Program-made: the position numbers and the translations under genes
Source: Trichobilharzia regenti
Lineage: Eukaryota > Platyhelminthes > Trematoda > Strigeidida > Schistosomatidae
DNA length: 64,000 nt
Reading direction: 5' to 3'
NCBI GenBank assembly: GCA_944472135.2
Contig: OX235266.1
Coordinates: 19,176,186-19,240,185, forward strand
Notes under the pieces: generated by a model
Told to the model about the DNA's origin: nothing
The model's input: the letters and a program-made list of their open reading frames with translations, nothing else
Databases searched by the model: none
In this document: positions 52,790 through 63,594 of the stretch, in pieces
Position numbering within the stretch: position 1 is the first letter of the stretch
Layout of the letters: each line of letters starts with the position of its first letter

Positions 52790-53430
52790 ATCGTTTGTTA
52801 TCAAAACACTACACGTGTACCAAATTGAAGTATGCTCTGAGGATGTTGTCCGACAGCAGCGAGTTATATTGGCCGTTGCTCTAGGAACTTGATTTTTCGT
52901 GCTCACTCGTGAACATCTCCCACTATGGCTAAGTAAAGGTGTAGTGAAAACCATTAACAGGTCGATATTGAACCATCTGGTGCAAACCGGCCACAAAGCC
53001 AGCATAGAAGAATCCTTCTCTATAATCCACCGGGTGCCTAACAAATTGTCAAAATCATCGAAGAACCGCATGCTCCAAACAGCAAACAGGCTATTGCAAT
53101 TCGCCTCAAACAACCAGTCCTCTGCGTTCAAAAGAAGCAAGTCCAGCTAGCCCTACTACTGCCCTGGCCGGCCTCCAGTAGAGAGTATAAATTCATGAAT
53201 TAGTATTATTGTTTTTCTTAATTTCAGCTTATTTTATGTTGATGCTACGGAGATGTAATCTATCAATATTAATGATTCGATGTTACTTAAACAACAATAA
53301 TGTTGTTTATAACACTAATTCATTCATTCACTATAATGTATGTATATATAACTGTAAAGCCTGATGATGAAGGGATTATCGAAAAAAGTACTTTTTATTC
53401 AGTATCCATTCTTTTGAAATTCTTAACAGG
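52790..53430 (+). mobile_element. Penelope-like element: endonuclease and 3' UTR
   Basis: LTREHLPLWLSKGVVKTINR, SILNHLVQTGHKASIEESFS, IIHRVPNKLSKSS, RMLQTANRLLQ in a frame that shifts once (AIAIRL... continues in another frame). Upstream, GVTILAVAL-like residues are remnants of GIY-YIG. The 3' UTR (53200-53430) matches 33865-34090. CCTGATGATGAAGGGATT with ATCGAAA at 53368-53395 resembles a hammerhead core. Confidence 0.8.
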
Positions 53431-53635
53431 CATTTTTAATCAGTTACAATAAAAGTTTCCTTGCTAGACCATCTAGCTTAGAGAACAAAACTACTCTACA
53501 AGTATCCACTCAAATGTATCATTTCAGTAAATGTGGTGGTTTTCCTGTTCACTACTGTACTATTAGATATATACATAAATAATTATTAAAATGAAATCTC
53601 AGATTTTTTTATGAAATTTAATGCTGATAATTTAG

Positions 53636-53862
53636 TGAATTGGCAGAAGTCAGAATTCAAGGACCATTGGATCGGGTCCCAGTGGCTTAATGGTCTACGA
53701 GCTCGCCTTGTAACCAGAAGGTCCTGGGTTCGAATCCCGGTGGGTGCGTACTGCTGAAGAGTCCCAAACTAGGCTGACGAAACAGCTGTCCAGTACTCCC
53801 AGGTGGTTTTCCAATGGTTCTCTAACTGATGTCAGCTCATGATTAAATCCTCCATGCGATAA
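53636..53862 (+). repeat. SM-alpha-like SINE (copy 7)
   Basis: GTGAATTGGCAGAAGTCAG, GGTCCCAGTGGCTTAATGG, GGTCCTGGGTTCGAATCCC, hammerhead part 53747-53812, TTCCAATGGTTCTCTAACTG and GATTAAATCCTCCATGC. The 5' part is lost. Confidence 0.82.
53747..53812 (+). ncRNA. hammerhead ribozyme, canonical spacing, one core change
   Basis: GCGTACTGCTGAAGAGTCCC, AAACTAGGCTGACGAAAC, AGCTGTCCAGTACTCCC. GTACTG pairs with CAGTAC (helix I), GTCC with GGAC interrupted by an inserted CT (helix II), CAGCTG is helix III, GTC the cleavage triplet. The core CTGATGA is CTGAAGA here; the changed base is at the variable position 7 of the core. Confidence 0.6.
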
Positions 53863-54084
53863 TTTAGTGCACACAGTTTTTTTTCTTTGAATACTCATTT
53901 CATTTCAGTATGTTCTTGTGAGTGTAACACATTGTTTTAAGTCAGGTGACGTTATCATATTTTGATTTTTTGAATGTTGATCTGTTTATAGGTTGATATC
54001 GTCTGGAGATGAATTCACCATGAAAACACTCAGTTATAAACGTGTGGGGATTTGAATTAGTATTTTTAATATATTCATAACTTG

Positions 54085-54490
54085 TAAACTTTGTGTCTTA
54101 TTTCATACAAACTCGAAGACCTACTGGCAGAAGAATCGAAGACAGGACTTTAAGTGTACATATAGAAGATATAGGCGATGTGGAATAGAATAAAGAGATA
54201 ACCTTCTGGGGAGCAATCAAACAAGAACCTGTCGGTCAATAGAAATGCAGAAGGAGATGGAGGTAGATAGGATACCCAAGAAGGAGACAGACCACCGCTG
54301 AGTGATGCCACATGCAAAGACAGGCCATCGAGTAGGACTCAAATGAGAAATGAGAAGTCAGGCGTCGCTTCGACGATGACATGAAACAGGTTATCTGCGA
54401 AGGGGAAGAAAGTTTATTGGCAATCATGGAAGCAGTCAAAGAGGACTGGAGAAAAATGAAATGGATATGTGCTGTCGAATAACTTTTTTC
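54085..54490 (+). mobile_element. RTE-like LINE 3' fragment
   Basis: CTCGAAGACCTACTGGCAG (LEDLLA), AAGACAGGACTTTAAGTG, then a jump to AATCAAACAAGAACCTGTC, AATGCAGAAGGAGATGGAGG, GACAGACCACCGCTGAG and GGACTGGAGAAAAATG. Ends without the A-rich tail. Confidence 0.72.
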
Positions 54491-54837
54491 TATCTGGAAT
54501 CAAAGGTAATGACTCTAAGAGCTTGTAGAGTGAAGTTTTGTGAAATAAGATCCTAAACTACTGGTTTCAAGCATTTTAAAGTGTACAATAAAAGAAAATA
54601 CGCCAATTAGACCACTGACAGCAACCACAAATGAAAATACTCATCATAGGTAGATGTAAGTAAAATCTGAGGGACCAGTTCAAGAAGCCATAACGCGAGG
54701 TGTAAAAGTTAATCCGTCATTTTTCTACTTGTAGACATTGTCAGTAAGTCTGAACATGAGAAAAAAGAATGACATACAAGTTTTATGAAAATTTACAGGG
54801 AGAGAAAAGTTTACATAGAATCAGAAAATAGTTTTTT

Positions 54838-55020
54838 CTTCCTATGTCTTCCGAGTGCAAAATAGGGCACTAACGGTGAATTTGTAGGCCTTACACCCAC
54901 CCTTTCCTCTTTATTAGCTTACTACCATCTAAAGCAGGTTTTGGAGTGCGTCAGCCAGAGATCAAACCCAGGGCACATGCGTAGTTGGTGGGGATCCTAC
55001 AGTCGAACTACTGACTCACA
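54838..55020 (-). repeat. tRNA-related SINE family 3 (copy 4)
   Basis: Minus strand: TAGTTCGACTGTAGGATCC, CCCTGGGTTTGATCTCTGG (box B), CTGACGCACTCCAAAACC; 3' border CACTCGGAAGACATAGG. Confidence 0.62.
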
Positions 55021-55564
55021 AGTAAAGAGTAATAGTGTATTGAAAGCTAGTTGCAAGCTAAAATGTGACGACAGAAGATAAGGGGCAGGCAACAGATGAT
55101 TCGTTGAGAAAATCATGAGATATTTATAGATTTTTATGTACATTATTGTCAGTGGAGAAGCAACGTCTTCTGATTGGTTGTTTACCTGCTGAAGGTTATT
55201 CTGTACTACTTGTGACCGTTTCTCAGAAAGTTAAGCCTTATATTTGCGAGTCATATTTGTACACGTTAAGTCTGCTGTGACTGGATGGTGAGTTACTTCG
55301 GGTTAAGCTCTGTTCTTGTTTTTCTCGTGATCCCGATTCAGAACGTAACATTCACGTACATTGTTGTGTGCAATTTTCAGCTTGCAGCTAGCTCTCACCA
55401 CAAAAGCTGTGTATTTTAATTGTTTCAGAATCCAAAGAGTAACTAAGCGATAAGGTGGTGTTAGAAATGAATTAACAGGAATATTTAGTACTATTATTTA
55501 ACTTTATATTCAACTTTTATTACGACGAAGTTTTTATTCACTTCTGTGTCGCTTTGAAGGATTC
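55021..55564. other. no recognisable feature
   Basis: AT-rich, no match in the window. Confidence 0.4.
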
Positions 55565-56200
55565 CGTAAGTTTATTATTATTTGTATATCCTTTAATTCC
55601 TAGAGGAACATAGGGCTTCAGCTCCGTACCTCCACCGCCTTCTGTTTTCCGCCAACTTTTTTACCCCGCTCCAAGTCTGCCCACATGCTTTCATCTCCTC
55701 CTCGCGTGACCTCCTTTAAGTCACCCTTGCACTGACGACCAACTCGCCGCTTCACTTTTGGGTCCCACTCGAGCGATGGCTTATCTAGTGATGTCACTTG
55801 CTGGTTTCCTCAGCGTATGACCAATCCACCTCCATTTCTCCCTACCTATTTGTTTCACAATCGGTTCCTGCTGTGTTGGTTCGCTCATTGCCAGAGATCC
55901 CTGTTACTGATGTTTTCTGGCCGGCCATCTGATCTTGAGTATTGAGCGAAGACAAGTGTTAATGAAGGTCTTAAGTTTGTTTGAGATGCTCTTAATGACT
56001 CGCAGTGCAAGTCTCTGATCCGTATAGTGAGAAGCACTGACTTTACATTGGAGTTGAAAATCCGGATCTTATTTTTGATGCTGAGTGCTGTTGACTTCCA
56101 CATAGACTTAAGAGTAATGAAAGCCTGCCTTGCTTTTCCGAATCTGGCTTTGATATCCTCGTCAGTTCCGCCTGTAGTTGAAACGATACTTCCCTGTTAG
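55565..56200 (-). mobile_element. RTE-like LINE 3' part
   Basis: 3' border with CCTAGAGGAACATAGGGC at 55595. On the minus strand, RPENISNRDLW, LRASQTNLRPSLTL and MWKSTALSIKNKIRIFNSNV (C-terminal helices). It starts within GGTTGACGAGGA-type sequence at 56160-56200. Confidence 0.8.
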
Positions 56201-56284
56201 AAAAGCCTTTGATAACACGTTATGTCTCAGAACAATAAAACAACACTGGTTTGACATTACTTCTGAAACTCTGAGTCTTGTTAA

Positions 56285-56790
56285 TTAGGCTGAGTGGGGC
56301 AGGTTTCCACACTAATTTCAGAGCAATGAATGTCTATGCTGCCTTTCCAATCCCCAACCTCATCTGTTCCTGTGTAGTTGAAACGTTGCTGCCCAAATAG
56401 GTAAAAAGTGTTACCACATTCAAATTTCTTCTGTTGATAGTGATTGGTGCTTATTGCAATTGGTTGTGAATTATCCTCGTCATCTTCATCTTATCAATGT
56501 CCATTTGAAGTTCGTTTTCTCTGCATCTGTTGCTGACTTGTTGTTATTTGCCTGTAGATCTTCGAGTTGTGCTCCACTAGACATAAATCGTCCACGAAGT
56601 CCGAGTCTTCTGGAGTGTTCTTATCAGTCAACCACCTTCTTTTCTTCTTGTTTCTTCCAATCTTCCGTATAAGCTATTCCGTCAAAATCAAGAATATCAT
56701 CGGTGGTAGTAGATAGACTTACCTCACTCTTATCTTCACTGAGTGTTTCGTGATAAAGCCACACTGCCTTTCACAACATTCTGGGGTTTT
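56285..56790 (-). mobile_element. RTE-like LINE fragment, second tandem piece
   Basis: TTCCACACTAATTTCAGAGC and AATGAATGTCTATGCTGCC repeat the region already seen at 56095-56140, so a second copy starts here; it extends through the ENELQMDIDKM-type part (56510) to VLPR..., near 56790, and lacks the 3' end. Confidence 0.65.
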
Positions 56791-57015
56791 TTTCAGACAT
56801 GGTCCTTCCCAAGTAAATTTCTTTTCTGTCATAATTAAGAATAACAAATCTGAAAAATGTTTGCAGTTTTACTACCAGTGATAAGAAGTTTAGAGATTTT
56901 TGAAGATTTTGTGAATGTGCTTCCAGATAAGGGTCTTCTCAAAAGGCTATTTTTTACAACAACCTGGTATGCATAGAAAGAGACAAAACAGTATTTCTGA
57001 AATTATACACTGCAT

Positions 57016-57360
57016 ATGCTGAGGACACTATATCAGATAACCAAATCTCTATCCGGGAAGAGATCAACACAAGTGAAACCTATAAAAGACAGCCAAGGTA
57101 ACTCAATCACCAAAGAAGAAAAACAGATTAAACAATGGGCGGATCACTTCAAAGGACTCTTGAACCGACCATCACCTGCAACCCGTCCAGAAATACCAAC
57201 AACAGCGCGCACACAACTGCAAGTTGACACCAATCCTCCAACGAGAGCTGAAGTCTTGAACGCAATCAAGCTTCTGAAAGCTGGAAAAGCAGCCGGACCA
57301 GATGGAATACCTCCCGAAACACTACAAGCGGACCCAGAGACGACAGCACATGTATCCTGA
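57016..57360 (+). pseudogene. RTE-like RT, N-terminal part
   Basis: The 114-residue frame has YQITKSLSGKRSTQVKPIKD, QWADHFKGLLNRP, and LKAGKAAGPDGIPPETLQAD, the typical GK-A-GPDGI block at the start of LINE RT domains. It ends at a stop where the LFxKIWxEGKVPTD strand should continue; that strand is found in another frame at 57363-57405. Confidence 0.85.
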
Positions 57361-57483
57361 CTCCTTTATTGCAAAAGGTCTGGAAGGAGGGAAAGGTGCC
57401 TACTGACTGTAGGAAAGGTTACGGCGTGGAACTACCAAAGAAGGGCGACTTAGGACTCACTCTACAAGAACTGGCAAAGAATC

Positions 57484-57711
57484 ATGCTTCTATCGACGCC
57501 AAGTAAAATCCTGAGTCGCATCATCCTGGAGAGATTAAAGGACGCACTGGAGACAGAACTCCGACCAGAACAAGCTGGATTCAGGAAAGGCGAATCATGT
57601 ACTGACCAAATTGCAACTCTACTCACCATCATCGAACAAAGCATGGAATGGGAATCGAACCTCTATCTCAACTTTATAGACTTTGAGAAGGCCTTCGACA
57701 GACAGCGTTGA
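57484..57711 (+). pseudogene. RTE-like RT, fingers and motif A
   Basis: LLSTPSKILSRIILERLKDA, LRPEQAGFRKGESCTDQIAT, LYLNFIDFEKAFDRQR. Motif A has the catalytic Asp (FIDFEKAFD). The frame is lost one codon later (an extra base or two in GACAGACAGCG). Confidence 0.85.
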
Positions 57712-58012
57712 CCGTGAAGTAATTTGAACACTACTCGAGTACTACGGCGTACCCCGAATATTCATCAACCTTATTCAACAGCTGTACGACAACGGCACCT
57801 GCCAAGTGATCCACAACGGAAGACTCAGTGAGGCGTTTGGAGTAAACACAGGAGTCAGACAAGGGTGCTTACTATCACCAATGATATTCCTAATTGTGGT
57901 GGACTGGATTATGCGTCAGACTGTGGGAAACGAGAAGACAGGAATATCCTGCACCGACCAACGAGAAGAACCTAGAAGATCTGGATTTCGCGCGTGGATG
58001 ATTTATGTTTGA
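57712..58012 (+). pseudogene. RTE-like RT, palm with motif B
   Basis: FINLIQQLYDNGTCQVIHNG, then GVNTGVRQGCLLSPMIFLIV (motif B) and DWIMRQT. Motif C is damaged: the stretch LEDLDFARGXFMFDVT in mixed frames (57970-58015) corresponds to LDFADDLCLMS, with the ADD pair lost by small indels. Confidence 0.8.
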
Positions 58013-58816
58013 TGTCACACACAATCGAAGACTTACAAGCGAAAACCGACAAACTGGTCGAAGAGGCAGCCGGCGAAGACAGGACTCCAGGTGAACATAG
58101 ACAAGACGGAGGTTATGAAAATAACCAACCAACCAACAACAGCAACAACATCCAACGCCAATCACCATCAACGGGAGGGATTTGGAAGAGGTTACTTCAT
58201 TCACTTATCATCTGGGGACATTTGTTTCAACTACAGGAGGAACGGACGAGGATGTCAAATTGAGAATTGGGAAGGCGAGAAACACATTCATCAGCCTGAA
58301 ATCAATCTGGAAATCTTCGTCACTCAGCACCACCAACAAAATTCGGATTTTCGGTTCAAACGTCAAGTCAGTTAGTTCTTCTATACGGATCAGAAACTTG
58401 GAGAACTGGTCACAAAGAATATTTTCAAAAGGCTGCAGACCTTTATTAACAACTGTCTTCGCTCAATACTGAAGATCAGATGGCTGGGCCGGAAAGAATC
58501 ACCAACAAGGAATTATGGGAAGAAACAAAGCAAGAACCAATCGTCCAACAAATATGCAGGAGAAAGTGGAGATGGATCGGACACTCTCTGAGGAGACCGC
58601 TGGGTGACATCGCGCGCCAAGCCCTCGAGTGGAACCCGAAAGGGAAGCGGCGTGTGGGACGTCAGTGCAAGGGTGATATGGAGGAGATCGTGTGAAGAGG
58701 AGTTGAAAGGATATGGATTAACATGGATGCAGGCGAAAAGTATAGAAGAAGACAGAAGCAAATGGAGACGTGCAGTTGAAGCCCTATGTTCCACTAGGAA
58801 CCCAAAGGAGCATTAA
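58013..58816 (+). pseudogene. RTE-like ORF2, C-terminal domain
   Basis: Mixed frames: HTIEDLQAKTDKLVEEAAGE, EVMKITNQ, EEVTSFTY, LRIGKARNTFISLKSIWKSS, STTNKIRIFGSNVKSV, MAGPERITNKELWEETKQEP, CRRKWRWIGHSLRRPLGDIA, RRSCEEELKGYGL and EDRSKWRRAVEALCSTRNPK. This DNA-binding-like tail is diagnostic for the RTE group. The frame shifts near 58090, 58180, 58470 and 58600. Confidence 0.82.
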
Positions 58817-59084
58817 AAAATAAATATGCTGTTTATGAATAAAAGAACAAACAGTCCAGCGAAGATTTCATTCTCGGTGGCGAATTCATTCACTTTGCTG
58901 TACTATCGCAATTATATAAAAATTAGTTTCGTCTTTGGATGAAATGGATAGAGTTTATTTTGATAAAGTCACACATACATTATATAATAATGTTTACTAA
59001 GGACATTTCGAGCACAATTTATTGCCCGTAATCATATCAAGAGGATTGTGAGCAGTGAACTGTGCTCAAAACGTCAACAGTAAT

Positions 59085-59990
59085 TATTATTGTCTGTTTT
59101 AGTTCCTAAAGGAACAAACGCACTCAGCCGCAGGTCTCCGTTGCGTTCTGTTCTCTGCCAACGTTTTCATCTGGCTCCACGTCTCGCCACATGCTTTCAT
59201 CCCTTCTTCGCATGACCTCCTCTATTTCATCCTTGCACTGAGGACCAACTCTCCGCTTTCCGTTCGAGTTCCAATCAAGGGCCTGTCTTGTAATGTCACT
59301 CACTTGATGGTTTTCTCAGAGTATGACCAATCCACCCCCATTTCTTCTTGTATATTTGTTGCACAATCGATCTCTGGTTGCCTCGCTTTAGAGATCACTT
59401 TTGCTGATATTTTCTGGCCAGCCATCTGATCTTGAGTACCACTGATCAAAGACAGCTGTTGATGAAGGTGTGTAGTCTGTTCGAAGTGCTCTTAATGATG
59501 CGTCAAGTCTTTCATCCGTATAGTAGCACTTCTCATTGAAGTTGAAAATCTGCATCTTATTTTTCATGCTAAGTGCGGGGTGCTGATCTCCACACAGAAT
59601 TGAGAGTAATGAAAGCTTGCCTTGCTTTCCCTTTCCTCACCTTGATATCCTCGTCAGTTACATCTACCTGTAGTTGAAACGATGCTTCCCAGGTAGGTAG
59701 GGTAGGTGAAGGAAGTTGCTTCTTTCAGATTTCTCACATTTTTGCCGATTGCTGTCTGTTATTGTTGCTGTTGCTGTTGACCAGGCATCTTCATCACCTA
59801 CGATTTCTCCATGTTCACCTGAATCGCTATCTTTGATGCTTCTTCTATCGCTAACTTGTTGCTTTCCATTTGCATAGTCTGCACTTTGTGGGGGATCAGA
59901 CATATATCAATGGCGAAGTGGAAATCCTCTAAGAATTTTTGTGCGGATCCATTTTATGCTTGCTGTCTGTCGCATTATCCAGTCTACCAC
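59085..59990 (-). mobile_element. RTE-like LINE 3' part
   Basis: 3' border (CCTAAAGGAACAAACGCAC) at 59105; minus-strand residues VQTMQMESNKLAIEEASKIA and IQVNMEKS (59880-59800) lie in the post-palm region. Broken frames throughout. Confidence 0.8.
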
Positions 59991-60439
59991 AATCAGGAAA
60001 ATCAAAAAGTGAACTTGCAGATTTATAGGAAAGTGGTCAAATGCAATATTTTAGACTCATTGGAGACCACTGGACTGTAAGAGAATGTGTTAACAAGTAC
60101 AACAATTATTATTTATACCTTTAACTGTACGACAAAGCGACTGAATTTGCCTAAAAGAGACTCTTCACTGTATTACGTGTTCACGACTATGATTTAAAAT
60201 GAATTTTTACCTATTTTTCAGACTACTGTGTTTCTTACCTAAATATCCTGAGAAATATAGGCAAATACGTCAAAAAATAACTAAGAGAATTCCAAACTTA
60301 GTCATTGTATGCTGGGTTAAGGTAAACTGAGTATTCCAATAGACTTTCACGAAAGCATTGATTAGTACACCAACAGTTGCCTTCACTACTTATATACTGC
60401 AATTCAGATGACAGGCTGGAAAGAACTAGCTACAGGGAA
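59991..60439. other. no recognisable feature
   Basis: AT-rich, no match. Confidence 0.4.
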
Positions 60440-60735
60440 ATCTGGTAACGAACCGACTAAGAACCCACAGCCAAAGAATTTTGTTGCAGGAAATGGAGGT
60501 GGACTGGATACAGATCGAGACAATCAGTGAGTGACATCGCACTCCAGGCATACCCCCCCCCAGTGCACCTTCATTTGGATACGACGAGTGTGGTGTTGCC
60601 TGAAGATTGATTCTGTGGAGATCGTCTGAGGAGGAGAAAAGAGCTTATGAGCAGTTGTGGAGCCAGAGGACGAAACTGAGATATGCTGCTGAAGCCAGAT
60701 GTTCCACTTGAAACCCAATAAAATTAAAACACAGA
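60440..60735 (+). mobile_element. RTE-like LINE 3' fragment
   Basis: ACTAAGAACCCACAGCC, TTGCAGGAAATGGAGGTGG (LQEMEVD, compare QICREKWRW), AGTGAGTGACATCGCACTCC, GGAGATCGTCTGAGGAGG, ATGCTGCTGAAGCCAGATG and the end TTCCACTTGAAACCCAATAA. Confidence 0.75.
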
Positions 60736-61639
60736 GTTAATTGATGTAAGGCGATGAGTGCGTAGAAGCGAGAGAAATGGCAAAGATGTTGACAGATCGC
60801 CAAGCATAACCCATACCTATCTGAATGTAGATTAAATTCATAGTGACGAACAGGAAATGTTTGACACCTAACCTTTTCTGTTATCTGCTATTTCTTTTGT
60901 GAAGTAATCCCGATAGAAAGACGACTATCACTGAATACTTTTAGGATACCATGCAATTCACAGTTCCTATTAATTCACACATGTATCTCCTGTGAAAGTT
61001 TCGTCTCCAAATAATAGGGGCTGGCCTGATACTCTCCGATTTATCTGAGAAAAAGGAAAAACATGTAGCGGAATATCCTTCGCTGATGTGCTACTCACAA
61101 CAAGCACTGATGGATCATGAAAAATTATCAATTTAAAGGAAATCAACACCCTCGAGATAACTATAGTTTCGTTCCTATGGATTGAAAAAGGAATTTAATT
61201 TGTTCCCCTCACACTCATCTCTGAAGAAATGGTGGTGAGGATGGTGGTGATGATGTGCTAAAACAGCAGAAAGAAACGTTCACAGAGAATGAGTATACAA
61301 AACACGTCATTGCAGCGAATAGCAGATTATATCAAAAAATACAGAGTGGAATAATGTACTCAAGGTAGTTTTACATCTAAACTCAGAATTCCAAGGGTGA
61401 CAATGTGATTGAAGACATACATTTATGCTTCGATAAAGTAATCCGGCTTTGAATTAAGTTATACATGTCCGAACCAAGTTCACTTTCAACAGTTTGAAAG
61501 AATTTGGGCATTCGGTATATGATATTCATTATAATAAAGGTTTAAATTTTGTATTTCTAAATGAATGAAAAACAACGCTTTGATAACGGATGATAAAGAA
61601 AAAGAAGAAGAAATATCAAACATTTCTAAGACTCTCAAG
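60736..61639. other. no recognisable feature
   Basis: AT-rich. A short GGTGGTGA-type repeat lies at 61230-61255. No coding signal. Confidence 0.4.
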
Positions 61640-62260
61640 CGAAATAACTACCTAAAAAACTTCATTAACAGAATGATCACTGACATTAAGTATGGTTGAA
61701 AACGTACTCCGAAAACATGGACCTCAACAACTTTCATTCTATATAGACCATCAGATTCGTCAGACAATATCAGAAGAGTTTTGAATAAGCTCAAAATCAG
61801 AGTTTCCTTCAAAACAGCAAACGTACTGCAAAGCAACCTTGTCCTTATAAAAGACTCAATCCCTAAAGATTTTTTATCTGATTCTGTCTACAAAATAAAA
61901 TGCTTGGAATGTGATGCAATACATATCGGACTAACATAGTCAGAGAGAAATCAAAATCAGAAGAACTGAACACAGTAGAACCGACTCTGTTCAACCACCG
62001 AGAAATACAGCTGAACTAGAAAAGCCTGAAAAATCATCAGCCATATGTGTTGCTCCACACGCTGTGGAATCAGGCCACAAAAATGATTTTGACAGTTTTG
62101 AAAGAAACCAGAAAAATCTCAGAAATCACAAGGAACGTCTAATATCATCAGAAGTACTTCATGTCATCAAATGGAATCGGAATTTTCTGAATAGGAAGGA
62201 TAGACCAAAACAGATTTTAACCGGCTTACAACATCCTCATCCCCCATGAAGTGACAAAAT
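61640..62260 (+). mobile_element. Penelope-like element: linker and GIY-YIG endonuclease
   Basis: Plus strand: FILYRPSDSSDNIRRVLNKL, KIRVSFKTANVLQSNLVLIK, then DSIPKDFLSDSVYKIKCLEC and DAIHIGLT, where YKI and HIG stand for the two strands of the GIY-YIG nuclease (YIG changed to HIG). The remainder up to HPP near 62247 is in broken frames (ESGHKNDFDSFERN matches the H-DFD-block of PLE nucleases). The RT is missing. Confidence 0.8.
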
Positions 62261-62761
62261 CAAAATGAATGTGATCAGCAATTTTATTAAGTAAACACAC
62301 ACTGCTTTTATGGTCTTATACACTTATCAAATCTAAAAACCTACACCTGGGTTTTGTTATCTCTACCGATTGGCCAACTTGACATCGCAAAAAATGACCC
62401 AATGCTGAGGAACGATGGTTAAGTTGTTACATATAGGCTGAGAATTTGCAAATTCTGATATAATAATACTTTTATCAAGCTATTAGCGTAACGTCAGTAA
62501 AAGTCACAATATCGTTTTGTTTTTTCAATGATTGGGAAATACAATAAAACCTTGATTATAATGAATGTGAGTAAGTCCATTAAAATTTGGCTAATAAGAC
62601 CATTAAGGAAAATGTTTATTACTTTCACTCTACGAATAACCTACTCTAGCCATTTACTGAAGTACCATAATGTTGAGTGTATGTTATCTCTATTAATCAA
62701 CTCCGTTTGTGTTTATATTGACACCTGCTCTTTTGGAGTTAGCTAGATAGGATGTTCATCA

Positions 62762-62798
<37 letters not shown>

Positions 62799-62811
62799 TT
62801 ATTGTTATTAT

Positions 62812-63125
62812 TGTTACCCTTATTTCCTAGAGAAACATAGGGCTTCAGCTGCACATCTCCGTTGCGTTCGGTTATATGTTAACGTTTTCACCTGGCTCCA
62901 CGTCTGCCCAAATGCTCCCACCTCCTCTTCGCATGACCTCCTCCATGTTGTCACCTTCACAGTGACGACCATCTGATTCGCTGCTTCCCATTCAGGTTCC
63001 ACTTGAGTGGTAGCCTGGCTTGAGACGTTACTTGATAGTTTTCTCAGAGTATGGTCAATTCACCTCCATTTCTCCCTGCATATTTGTTGCACAATCGGTT
63101 GCTGCTGGATCGGTTCGCTCCCAGA
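62812..63125 (-). mobile_element. RTE-like LINE 3' part, left arm of the inverted repeat
   Basis: Reverse complement of 63231-63545. The 3' border (CCTAGAGAAACATAGGGC) is at 62826 and the copy is cut abruptly at the fold-back point 63125. Confidence 0.88.
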
Positions 63126-63545
63126 CGTCAGGAAGGGCACTTCGAACGAATTACAGACTTTCATCAACAGCTGTCTTCACTCACTATTCAAAATCAGATG
63201 GCCGGCCAGAAAAGATTAGAAACAGAGATCTCTGGGAGCGAACCGATCCAGCAGCAACCGATTGTGCAACAAATATGCAGGGAGAAATGGAGGTGAATTG
63301 ACCATACTCTGAGAAAACTATCAAGTAACGTCTCAAGCCAGGCTACCACTCAAGTGGAACCTGAATGGGAAGCAGCGAATCAGATGGTCGTCACTGTGAA
63401 GGTGACAACATGGAGGAGGTCATGCGAAGAGGAGGTGGGAGCATTTGGGCAGACGTGGAGCCAGGTGAAAACGTTAACATATAACCGAACGCAACGGAGA
63501 TGTGCAGCTGAAGCCCTATGTTTCTCTAGGAAATAAGGGTAACAA
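63126..63545 (+). mobile_element. RTE-like LINE 3' part, centre and right arm
   Basis: ERITDFHQQLSSLTIQNQMA, ERTDPAATDCATNMQGEME, TWRRSCEEEVGAFGQTWSQV and RTQRRCAAEALCFSRK, ending AGGAAATAAGGGTAACAATA. The sequence is continuous through the centre, so this is the original copy and the left arm the derived one. Confidence 0.88.
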
Positions 63546-63549
63546 TAAT

Positions 63550-63594
<45 letters not shown>

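Larger units (their letters stand above)
56955..58820 (+). mobile_element. RTE-like LINE, longest copy (RT to 3' end)
   Basis: The best RTE-like copy: the RT N-terminus (57016), finger, palm, C-terminal domain and 3' end (CACTAGGAACCCAAAGGAG at 58795) are all present in order. The endonuclease is missing. The frame is interrupted about eight times. RTE-clade (SR2-like) assignment comes from the C-terminal domain with GKRRVGRQC, WRRSCEEELKGYGLTWMQA and DRSKWRRAVEALC. Confidence 0.88.

Noticed and set aside
62752..62976. Frame starting with a Ile-Tyr repeat, same as 63380-63604
   Set aside because: Translated AT microsatellite plus antisense LINE; duplicated only because of the inverted repeat.
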